Shown piece by piece: positions 57,437 to 64,000 of a stretch of 64,000 nucleotides of DNA. The DNA comes from Hyphococcus sp. GTDB lineage: Bacteria; Pseudomonadota; Alphaproteobacteria; Caulobacterales; Parvularculaceae. A program made the position numbers and the translations under genes. The DNA is taken from positions 1 to 64,000 of the forward strand of contig JANQON010000005.1 of assembly GCA_028289605.1 (NCBI GenBank). The letters run 5' to 3'. Position 1 is the stretch's first letter. Every line of letters starts with the position of its first letter. The notes under the pieces were generated by a model. It searched no databases. It was not told the origin of the DNA and saw nothing but the letters and a program-made list of their open reading frames with translations.

Positions 57437-60388
57437 ATGATCAAAAGAGCATTGAAAAGCGGCGCGGCATCACTTGCTATAGCAATTGTGGGATCGGGTT
57501 TCGCATTTGCCCAGGACGAACCCGTCCCATCGGCAGAGATGCTTCAATCAGAACAGCTGTTGGCGCAGGGACAAGATTTCGTACTGGCGCCTCAGTCCGG
57601 ATTGGACGGCGACTATGGCAACCTCGATGCTTTCTGGGGCAACATCGACGCCTTCTACGGCAATCTTGATGCTTTTTACGGGAACCTGGACGCGTTCTGG
57701 GGAAATCTCGACGCCTTTTACGGCAACCTGGATGCGTTCTACGGCAATCTCGATGCGTTCTGGGGTAACCTGGATGCGTTTTACGGCAGCCTTGACGCCT
57801 TCTATGGCAGCCTAGACGCGTTTTACGGCAATCTCGATGCGTTCTACGGTAATCTTGACGCTTTCTCCGACGAACCGTCACAAAATCTCCCGGCGTTGTT
57901 CAAGCAGGCTGAAGCGAGTTTCGGCGTCGCCGTTGAAGCGCAGACGGGACAGTCCTTCCACGACGCGATTGTCGCGCCGCTTCTTGAAAAATACTGCATT
58001 GATGCTGATGACTTTGAGGCGCATGAAGAGTTTTCGAAGCAGCATTATGCGGCGATGATCTTGGAGCTGCATGATCGTCTGATGACGTTCACCGGGCTTG
58101 ATCACGTCGACCACTGGATGGCGCAAATCAACTGGTCGCCGGCAATTTCACAAAGTGCAAATGGCGGCAAAGGGGTTGTTGTTGGTCTTCTTGACACGCC
58201 GATCACGTCGTCGAACCTGATCGGCGGCGCCGTCACCGAATCCCAAGGCTTCGGCCTTTCAAGCGTTGATCACGGGGCGGGCGTCGCCAGTATCCTCGCC
58301 GGCGCTCATGACGGACAGGGCGTTATGGGCGTTGCGCCCAATACTGACTTTCTTGTGTTCAACCCGTTCGACGACACCTTCACCGCGAGCTGGGACGACG
58401 TAACGATGGGCATCCGGCGATTGGCGTTCTTGAGTGAAGCCAGCATCATCAACATGTCGCTGGGCGTTCAAGGCTATACGCTGCATCCAGACTGGCGGAA
58501 CGTTTTCTATGACATGGAAGCCGGCCTCGGAACGATTGACACGTTGCTTGTGAAGTCAGCGGGCAATTCGGGCGCTGCGCAAACCGAAGATGTGGACTTC
58601 GGTATCAGCGACGCCTTCCGCCGACTGATTGTCGTTGGCTCCGTTGACGCCGCCGGCAATATTTCCGAGTTCTCGAACCGCCCGGGTGATGCGTGTCTGA
58701 TCCATTGGGGTTCTTGTCGTGAAGGTAACCGCCTGATGGACCGGTTCCTCGTCGCGCCTGGCGAAATGGTGCTCGTTCAGGACAACGCTGGTAATCTGAC
58801 GCGCGCCAGCGGCACCTCGCTGGCGGCGCCGCAGGTCGCCGGCGCAGCGGCGCTGTTGCAGTCGCGATGGGAATGGCTGCGCAACTACCCGGCGGAAACC
58901 GCCGAGATTCTCCTCTCAACAGCAACCGATCTCGGCGCGCCGGGTACGGACGAAGTTTATGGCCGGGGCCTTTTGAATGTTGAGGCGGCGCTGGCGCCGA
59001 TCGACCCGAACGTTCTTTACGTTGAAACAAAAAGCGGGCGCGTCAACATCAACGACGCCGGCGGACTGTCCTCTGAGATGCTCGATCTAGTCAGCGCCGA
59101 TGCAACAATCACCGCCTTTGAGTCCATCGGCTGGACAAGGCGCGACTTTCAGGTGCCTGTGGAAGGCCTGAGCCTGACCGCTGCGATTGGCGCTGAGGAT
59201 CCTGTTTCATCGACGGAACAGTATATGTCGACGCAGCTGTCTGCGACGCCGGAACCAACAAAAGACAAGAAGAAGAAAAAGAAGAAAAAGAACAAGAAAA
59301 AGAAAAAAGACCGTCGCGACAAAGATGACGACGACTTCCGGTTTACGAACAACCTTGCTGTGGGAACGGCTGTCTTTGGCAACCTGGAATCCACGTGGAC
59401 TGCGAGCGTCACGTCAAACCGTCGTGATCCCCGCGAAATTGTCGAAGTCGACGCTATTCCCTTCCAGGTCGGCGCGGAAATGACCAACAACGCCAACGGA
59501 CTGACGCTGCGCTTCGGCGAAGGACAGGGCGCGCTTGCGTTCTCCGGCGGTTCGCAATTCGGCATGCTGTCCGACCACGACATCGCAACCGGCGGCGCCA
59601 ATCCGCTGCTCGGTCTGGCTTCGGGCGGTTTCTACGCCGGCGCTGAAATGCCCTTTGGCGAACGGTTCAGCGTCGCCTTCGGCTTTACCCGCGACACGGA
59701 TCGTCAGGGCATTGTTGATCCGGAATCCGGGGAATGGCGCGAGACCTTTAACGGCGTCGCCGACTATGAAGCGACGGCGCTGTCCATGGAGGTTGGCTAT
59801 GACGTGTCGGACGCCGTCACGCTGACCATGTCTTACACGCAGCTGAATGAAGAGACCGGTCTCCTCGGTCTGCAAGGCTCCGGCGCCTTTGCGCTGGAAG
59901 GGGGCGCGGCGACCGACGCGCTGACCCTCGGCGCCGCCGCCGATCTCGGCGGCGGTTACGCGCTGTCCGTCTCCGCCACCGGCGGCAAGACCCGGGCGGG
60001 CGACTTCGACCAGTCGCTGTTGTCTGTCGGCGACGGCGGCATTCATACGACGGCGTTCCAGATCGCGGCGTCCAAATTCGGCGTCTTTGGCAAGACGGAC
60101 AGCGTCCGTGCGTCCTTCGCCCAGCCGTTGCATGTGGAAGCGGGCGCCATCGGCGTCACCACCCTGCAGGTGGTTGATCGCGAAACCGGCGCAACCGCTT
60201 TCGTGACCGATCCTCTCGCCCTGGACGGCGCGAGCCGCCGGTTCGTTTCTGAGGTGCTCTATGCGACCCCGGTCATGGACGGTCTTGGCTCGGTAAGCGC
60301 ATTCGGTCAGGTTGAGTTGAACAATCGCGAGTTCGGCTACGAGCAAACCGCTGTCGCCGGCGGCGTCCGGTTCAGCGTCGGGTTCTAA
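57437..60388 (+). CDS. S8 serine protease with heptad repeats and outer-membrane barrel
   Basis: 983 residues, GGGAGAGG before ATG. Signal peptide (about 1-26). Residues 60-143: twelve 7-residue repeats of [YW]G[NS][LI]DAF. Residues about 240-500: subtilisin domain with Asp253 (LLDTP), His279 (DHGAG), Asn377 (SAGNSG) and Ser461 (GTSLAAPQVAG) all kept. Residues 609-633: a linker with 13 Lys in 14 residues followed by acidic residues. From about 640: a beta-rich region ending GVRFSVGF, like an autotransporter barrel with terminal Phe. It probably sits on the outer membrane with the protease outside. The hybrid kinase gene follows 121 bases later. Confidence 0.85.
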   Translation: MIKRALKSGAASLAIAIVGSGFAFAQDEPVPSAEMLQSEQLLAQGQDFVLAPQSGLDGDYGNLDAFWGNIDAFYGNLDAFYGNLDAFWGNLDAFYGNLDAFYGNLDAFWGNLDAFYGSLDAFYGSLDAFYGNLDAFYGNLDAFSDEPSQNLPALFKQAEASFGVAVEAQTGQSFHDAIVAPLLEKYCIDADDFEAHEEFSKQHYAAMILELHDRLMTFTGLDHVDHWMAQINWSPAISQSANGGKGVVVGLLDTPITSSNLIGGAVTESQGFGLSSVDHGAGVASILAGAHDGQGVMGVAPNTDFLVFNPFDDTFTASWDDVTMGIRRLAFLSEASIINMSLGVQGYTLHPDWRNVFYDMEAGLGTIDTLLVKSAGNSGAAQTEDVDFGISDAFRRLIVVGSVDAAGNISEFSNRPGDACLIHWGSCREGNRLMDRFLVAPGEMVLVQDNAGNLTRASGTSLAAPQVAGAAALLQSRWEWLRNYPAETAEILLSTATDLGAPGTDEVYGRGLLNVEAALAPIDPNVLYVETKSGRVNINDAGGLSSEMLDLVSADATITAFESIGWTRRDFQVPVEGLSLTAAIGAEDPVSSTEQYMSTQLSATPEPTKDKKKKKKKKNKKKKKDRRDKDDDDFRFTNNLAVGTAVFGNLESTWTASVTSNRRDPREIVEVDAIPFQVGAEMTNNANGLTLRFGEGQGALAFSGGSQFGMLSDHDIATGGANPLLGLASGGFYAGAEMPFGERFSVAFGFTRDTDRQGIVDPESGEWRETFNGVADYEATALSMEVGYDVSDAVTLTMSYTQLNEETGLLGLQGSGAFALEGGAATDALTLGAAADLGGGYALSVSATGGKTRAGDFDQSLLSVGDGGIHTTAFQIAASKFGVFGKTDSVRASFAQPLHVEAGAIGVTTLQVVDRETGATAFVTDPLALDGASRRFVSEVLYATPVMDGLGSVSAFGQVELNNREFGYEQTAVAGGVRFSVGF
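57614..57865 (+). repeat. twelve in-frame 21-bp repeats (YGNLDAF)
   Basis: Twelve exact-length units of 21 bases encode [YW]G[NS][LI]DAF without any indel. The first residue runs Y W Y Y W Y Y W Y Y Y Y, so Trp recurs every third unit in the first eight. Synonymous codons differ widely between units, so the protein pattern is kept by selection and not only by recent copying. Confidence 0.95.
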
Positions 60389-60411
60389 CCTTTTCATCAC
60401 TCTTTAAGAAA

Positions 60412-60438
60412 GCGAGCGGCGCGGACAGCGCCGTTCGC
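60412..60438 (+). terminator. hairpin between protease and kinase genes
   Basis: GCGAGCGGCGC (60412-60422) and GCGCCGTTCGC (60428-60438) form an 11-bp stem with one G-T pair and a 5-base loop. There is no T-tract, so termination is uncertain; it may protect the protease mRNA 3' end or pause transcription. Confidence 0.45.
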
Positions 60439-60509
60439 GCTATTGGTGCACGCCCTGTTAATCATCGTGGGTTACCTTTCATGCCCTTGTAGGTTAACGG
60501 AATATCCGT

Positions 60510-63029
60510 ATGCGGTGCGAATACAAGAACACGATTAAGCACAGTATTTGGGCGCTACTCTTTGTCTATTTGGCGGTGCAGCCAGTATTTGGTAAAGAAG
60601 AAAGCAATGACGCATCGTCGGCGCAGTTAATAGTGACCTTTGCCGATGCTGTCGACGTCGCGAAGCGCGAAATGGCCGGCGCGCCGCTGACCGCGCTTGA
60701 AAATGCTCAGGAGGCCGAACGCTTGGCGGCGGATGCAACTGAGCTCGATGCGCTTGAAACGGCGCTATGGCTGCAAGGCGAGGCGCTCACCAGAATGAAC
60801 CGCGCTGAAGAGGCGAGGCCCATTATAGAGCGCGCGATCGCGCAGCTTTCGGATCGTTCCTCAAAACTCGCAGGCGACCTGTTACTGGCGCGCGGACGGA
60901 TTGAACGCGTGGTAAGCGAGGAAGGCAAGGCGCTCGAAAGCTTTCAAGCGGCTTACAAGGTATTTGAACCATTGGGCGAGGCGCGCAGTCAGGCCCTGGC
61001 GTTGCAAAGCATCGGCACGCTTTACGACAGCGCGCACCAATATGAGCGCGTTATCGAATATTATGAGCGAGCCAGCGACGTCTATTCGGACGGCGCAATA
61101 CTCGATCTTGTTTCACTCAACAATCGGGCGAATGCGTATCGCGAACTTCAGCGTTATGACGAAGCGCGGCAAATGCTCACTGAGGCGCTCGGCATGGCGG
61201 AAGCGTCCGGCAGCGCGCTGCTGCAAGCGCGCATCCTGACAAACTTAGCGGTCTTGGAGACGCGCAGCGGCGACTACGCCGCCGCCGAAGACGCGGCCAA
61301 CCGAGGACTTGAACAAGCCCAGCACGATCAGGCGAAAGGATGGGCGCCGTTTGTTTGGGGCGCGAAGGCGGAACTGGAAATGGCGCGCGGGCGCACGGAC
61401 GCGGCGTTGGAGGCGATTCAGAGGGCATTCCAGGGGGTTGAGCTCGACAAGACGCCGGCGCCCTTTCGGGATTTTCACGAGACGGCGTATCGTCTCTTTG
61501 AACAAACCGGCGAGACGCAAAAAGCGCTGGCGCATCTCGCCGCTTTTAAGCGCCTCGACGATCAGGGTCGTAACGTCGCTGCGTCTGCGAACCTCGCGCT
61601 GATGAACGCGGAGTTTGAGTTCGCCAACAAGGAACTTCAAATTCAAACGCTGCGGGCCGATCAACTCGAAAAAGACGCGGCGCTGGTGAGATCGCAACAA
61701 CGCCAAGGGCGGATCATTTTCGTTGCGCTTCTATTGTTCGGTTTTGGTCTGGTCGCATTCCTTGGATTTGCCTACCGGTCGGCGCGCAAGGCCGAGCGGG
61801 TCGCAACATCGTTCAACGAAAAGCTGGAAACGAAAAATACGGAACTGGGGGAAACCAATATCGCGTTGGAGAAAGCGAACCAGGCGAAGCTCGAGTTTCT
61901 GGCGGTGACAAGTCATGAAATACGCACGCCTCTTAACGCTATCATCGGACTGTCGGATGTGGTTCTCGCCGGCGAAACCGTTCAGCCGAAAGACCGTGAA
62001 TATCTGGAAATGGTCAACAGCGCCGGCAAGAACCTGCTTACCATTGTCAACGACATTCTTGACGTGTCGAAACTGGAGTCGGGCCGATTGATCATCGAGA
62101 AAGCGCCGATGGACATTGGCGGCTGCATTCTGAATGTCGCAGAAATTTGGCGGAAGGCGGCGGAAGAAAAGGGCCTCAAATTCAACGTAGAAGTCGCCGA
62201 TGACGGCAACTTCTTCATCTGCGACGGTCGGCTCATTCGGCAGGTCGTTTCCAATCTACTTTCCAATGCGGTCAAGTTCACCAAAGAAGGCGGCGTTACG
62301 ATTCGGTATCGTCCCGCCGATGAAGGCGGCTTTCATATTGAAGTCTCTGATACCGGCGTCGGCATTGCTCCCGAAAAACGCGAAGAGATTTTTGACGCCT
62401 TCAAACAAGCTGACGGGCATCTGCAGCGTGACTATGGCGGGACGGGGCTAGGCCTGGCGATCGTGCGTAAGATCGCTGAAGCGCTTGGGGGCAGCGTCGT
62501 CCTGCAAAGCGAAGAGGGATTCGGATCGACATTTGCGGTTCTGATTCCCGCCGAGAAAGCCACGCTTGACCAACGCGAGGATTGCCGTGATCGAGACGCC
62601 GAAGCCCGGAACAGCGCGGAAAACGCGCAAGCAGACTTGAGCGAAATGAAAGTCTTGATCGTTGAAAACAATGAAACAAATGCAGCGCTTATGCGCGCAT
62701 TCTTGCAAGACGATGTCCGGGAGATTGAAATCGTGGAAAACGGCGCGCTCGCCGTCGACGCTGTGGAAGAGGGCTCGTTTGACGTTGTGTTGATGGACAA
62801 GCAGATGCCCGTTATGGACGGCGTTGCGGCGACCAAGGCCATTCGCTCATTGCTCGGTCCGGTTCGGGATATCCCGATTATAGCGGTGACGGCGGAGGCC
62901 TTTGATGATACCCGAAAGCAAGTCCTCGACTGCGGTATGGACGGGTTCGTTAGCAAGCCGCTAGATGCGCAAACGCTGAAGGACGCAATTCACGCGGCCT
63001 TTGCGGCGAAGATGCGTAGAGCAGCTTAA
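60510..63029 (+). CDS. TPR-sensor hybrid histidine kinase
   Basis: 839 residues. Signal or anchor segment (about 12-28), periplasmic TPR repeats (about 55-370, e.g. ALQSIGTLYDSAHQYERVIEYYERASDVYS), one membrane helix (about 401-424), a coiled-coil, HisKA with His469 (TSHEIRTPLNAIIG), HATPase_c with NLLSNAVKFTKEGG, DTGVGI and GGTGLGLAIV, then a receiver domain (about 715-830) with Asp763 (MDKQMPVMDG). In the receiver the usual acidic pair is Glu719-Asn720, so one Mg ligand is missing. It lies 121 bases after the repeat protease; no separate response regulator is nearby. Confidence 0.93.
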   Translation: MRCEYKNTIKHSIWALLFVYLAVQPVFGKEESNDASSAQLIVTFADAVDVAKREMAGAPLTALENAQEAERLAADATELDALETALWLQGEALTRMNRAEEARPIIERAIAQLSDRSSKLAGDLLLARGRIERVVSEEGKALESFQAAYKVFEPLGEARSQALALQSIGTLYDSAHQYERVIEYYERASDVYSDGAILDLVSLNNRANAYRELQRYDEARQMLTEALGMAEASGSALLQARILTNLAVLETRSGDYAAAEDAANRGLEQAQHDQAKGWAPFVWGAKAELEMARGRTDAALEAIQRAFQGVELDKTPAPFRDFHETAYRLFEQTGETQKALAHLAAFKRLDDQGRNVAASANLALMNAEFEFANKELQIQTLRADQLEKDAALVRSQQRQGRIIFVALLLFGFGLVAFLGFAYRSARKAERVATSFNEKLETKNTELGETNIALEKANQAKLEFLAVTSHEIRTPLNAIIGLSDVVLAGETVQPKDREYLEMVNSAGKNLLTIVNDILDVSKLESGRLIIEKAPMDIGGCILNVAEIWRKAAEEKGLKFNVEVADDGNFFICDGRLIRQVVSNLLSNAVKFTKEGGVTIRYRPADEGGFHIEVSDTGVGIAPEKREEIFDAFKQADGHLQRDYGGTGLGLAIVRKIAEALGGSVVLQSEEGFGSTFAVLIPAEKATLDQREDCRDRDAEARNSAENAQADLSEMKVLIVENNETNAALMRAFLQDDVREIEIVENGALAVDAVEEGSFDVVLMDKQMPVMDGVAATKAIRSLLGPVRDIPIIAVTAEAFDDTRKQVLDCGMDGFVSKPLDAQTLKDAIHAAFAAKMRRAA

Positions 63030-63055
63030 TCCAACATACCCGATCGTTCGCGCGC

Positions 63056-63781
63056 TCAGCGCTCCGCCGATGCATGGGTTTGCAGGCGCCGTTCTGCGCC
63101 GTCGCGTTCGCGTTCAACACCGGCGAATCCGCTTAGGAGCAACCAGTCGGGAAACTGTTTTGCTAAATGGCTTGGTCCTTCGACCGCGATCGCGCCGGCG
63201 GCGATATCGCCCCTCAGATCGCGAAAGCCGCGCCAGCATTCAATGAACCGCCGAAGATCTGCGCGGACGATGACGTCCACGTCAAATCCTGGATGCTTCA
63301 AGCACATGTCGACGCCGTTTTCGCTGTGCACCAGCCAGAACATACGGCACGTCGGCGGCGCGCCGGCGAACTGAAACTCGATCACGGTCCGCCCGGGCGG
63401 CATGGCGCGCGCGTTGATCCGCTGATGCATGCTGTAAACCAGAAACGCCGGATCGAGATCTTCCGTCGTCATGTCGCGCGCCCATTTCTGTCCCCAGACC
63501 GCCATATCGTCGATGAGGGGGCCCAGTTCGCGCCCGGCTTCGGTCAACTGATAGTCATGGCCCCGGCCGCCTTCCAACGGCGTGCGCGTCAAGAGGCCCG
63601 CCGCCTCCAGATCCTCCAGCCTGCGCGCCAACAGGGTTGCGGAGATCTTCGGCACGCCGCGGTGTATCTCCGAGAAACGCCGGCAACCGTCGACGAGCCG
63701 GCTCAAAATCAGCAGGTTCCAGCGCTCGCACAGCACCTCGGCCGCCAGCGCCAGGGGACAGTATTGGCCGTAACGTGACAT
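63056..63781 (-). CDS. HxlR-family regulator with C-terminal SCP2-like domain
   Basis: 241 residues from ATG 63781. Winged helix of HxlR type: YCPLALAAEVLCERWNLLILSRLVDGCRRFSEIHRGVPKISATLLARRLEDLEAAGLL. Residues about 125-235 (MHQRINARAMPPGRTVIEFQF...) resemble the sterol-carrier-like domain of some longer HxlR proteins, which may bind a lipophilic ligand. It is divergent from a lipoprotein gene; the operator-like palindrome at 63814-63834 is 33 bases upstream. Confidence 0.9.
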   Translation of the reverse strand: MSRYGQYCPLALAAEVLCERWNLLILSRLVDGCRRFSEIHRGVPKISATLLARRLEDLEAAGLLTRTPLEGGRGHDYQLTEAGRELGPLIDDMAVWGQKWARDMTTEDLDPAFLVYSMHQRINARAMPPGRTVIEFQFAGAPPTCRMFWLVHSENGVDMCLKHPGFDVDVIVRADLRRFIECWRGFRDLRGDIAAGAIAVEGPSHLAKQFPDWLLLSGFAGVERERDGAERRLQTHASAER

Positions 63782-63813
63782 CGCCCCAGGATCGCTGAAC
63801 GGCGTTCCGAAAG

Positions 63814-63834
63814 CTACTCCAAAATTTACAGTAG
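63814..63834. promoter_or_regulatory. operator-like palindrome between divergent genes
   Basis: CTACTCC-AAAATTT-ACAGTAG: a 21-bp near-perfect palindrome with only two mismatched pairs around an AAATTT centre. HxlR regulators bind short palindromes in their own divergent promoter, so this is the natural candidate site. It could control both genes. Confidence 0.55.
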
Positions 63835-63893
63835 ATCGGCCGGGAGGCGCTCGGCAAAGTCGCGGCGGCCGACAGAAAAAGGAGGAGAGACCG

Positions 63894-64000
63894 ATGAGCC
63901 GCACCTTCAGACCCGTCACCGTCGCCGCAGCCCTGCTGTGTTTTTCAATCGTTGCGGCCTGCGCCGCATCCGGGCGCGCCGGCGCAGCCCCGCATAGCGT
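63894..64000 (+). CDS. lipoprotein or secreted protein (5' part)
   Basis: Only 35 codons are in the window. ATG 63894 has GGAGGAGAG 6 bases before. The sequence is a signal peptide with a Cys after IVAA (about residue 24), so probably a lipoprotein or a cleaved secreted protein. It is divergent from the HxlR regulator and likely its target. Function cannot be told. Confidence 0.6.
   Translation, partial: MSRTFRPVTVAAALLCFSIVAACAASGRAGAAPHS

Noticed and set aside
57614-57865. CRISPR-like or microsatellite array
   Set aside because: Units are contiguous without spacers, in frame and differ by synonymous bases, so this is a coding protein repeat.
59414-60400. 328-codon ORF on the minus strand
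   Set aside because: Antisense to the barrel region of the autotransporter; no signal, motif or ribosome site.

Overview
The window is a gene-dense stretch of an alphaproteobacterial chromosome. It has high GC, short intergenic gaps and mostly housekeeping genes. The evidence for Alphaproteobacteria is a FlbT homologue, a LolA/XthA neighbourhood, an obgE-nadD-rsfS-rlmH-envC-ctpA-yibQ-rppH run next to the end of an atp operon, and gshB-BON-yraN-rsmI beside an LpoA-like lipoprotein. A marine family of the Caulobacterales/Parvularculales type is possible, but that is only an impression. I see no rRNA, CRISPR array, insertion sequence, prophage or plasmid feature. There is one tRNA, Thr(CGU).

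Layout. 1-2.2 kb: end of the F1 ATP synthase operon (atpG partial, atpD, atpC). 2.2-12.1 kb: mostly minus strand, with a pseudouridine synthase, a SOUL protein, then the rppH/yibQ/ctpA/envC/rlmH/rsfS/nadD/obgE cluster, where NadD is fused in frame to an EgtD-type methyltransferase. 12.2-21.3 kb: redox and RNA-modification genes, LolA, and a candidate small or leader RNA at 15.1-15.24 kb. 21.3-27.5 kb: yciB, ftsY, mtaB, flbT, lptG, lptF. 27.5-31.9 kb: a membrane protein and three glycosyltransferases. 31.9-39.2 kb: gshB, BON, yraN, rsmI, lpoA-like, hemW, rdgB. 39.25-40.55 kb: a compact five-ORF operon of three tiny ORFs, DUF2975 and XRE, behind an operator-rich promoter. 40.5-45 kb: MFS, GFA, amidohydrolase and retropepsin-like genes. 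45.1-52.9 kb: rpmI-rplT, pheS and pheT, with two glycosyltransferase genes between pheS and pheT. 53-57.2 kb: accessory and secreted proteins, including an ELWxxDGT-like propeller. 57.4-63 kb: a serine protease autotransporter carrying twelve perfect-length heptad repeats, followed by a TPR hybrid histidine kinase. 63-64 kb: a HxlR regulator divergent from a truncated lipoprotein gene.

The strongest new observation is a complete-looking phenylalanine attenuator in front of pheS. It has a 23-codon leader ORF with four Phe codons including a Phe-Phe pair, an antiterminator segment starting right after its stop codon, and an 11-bp GAAA-capped terminator with a T-tract 20 nt before the pheS start. 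Other strong points are the NadD-EgtD fusion, the YGNLDAF-repeat protease next to a hybrid kinase, and the translationally coupled DUF2975/XRE mini-operon. All calls come from reading the sequence and ORF translations by eye. No homology search, folding program or alignment was run.
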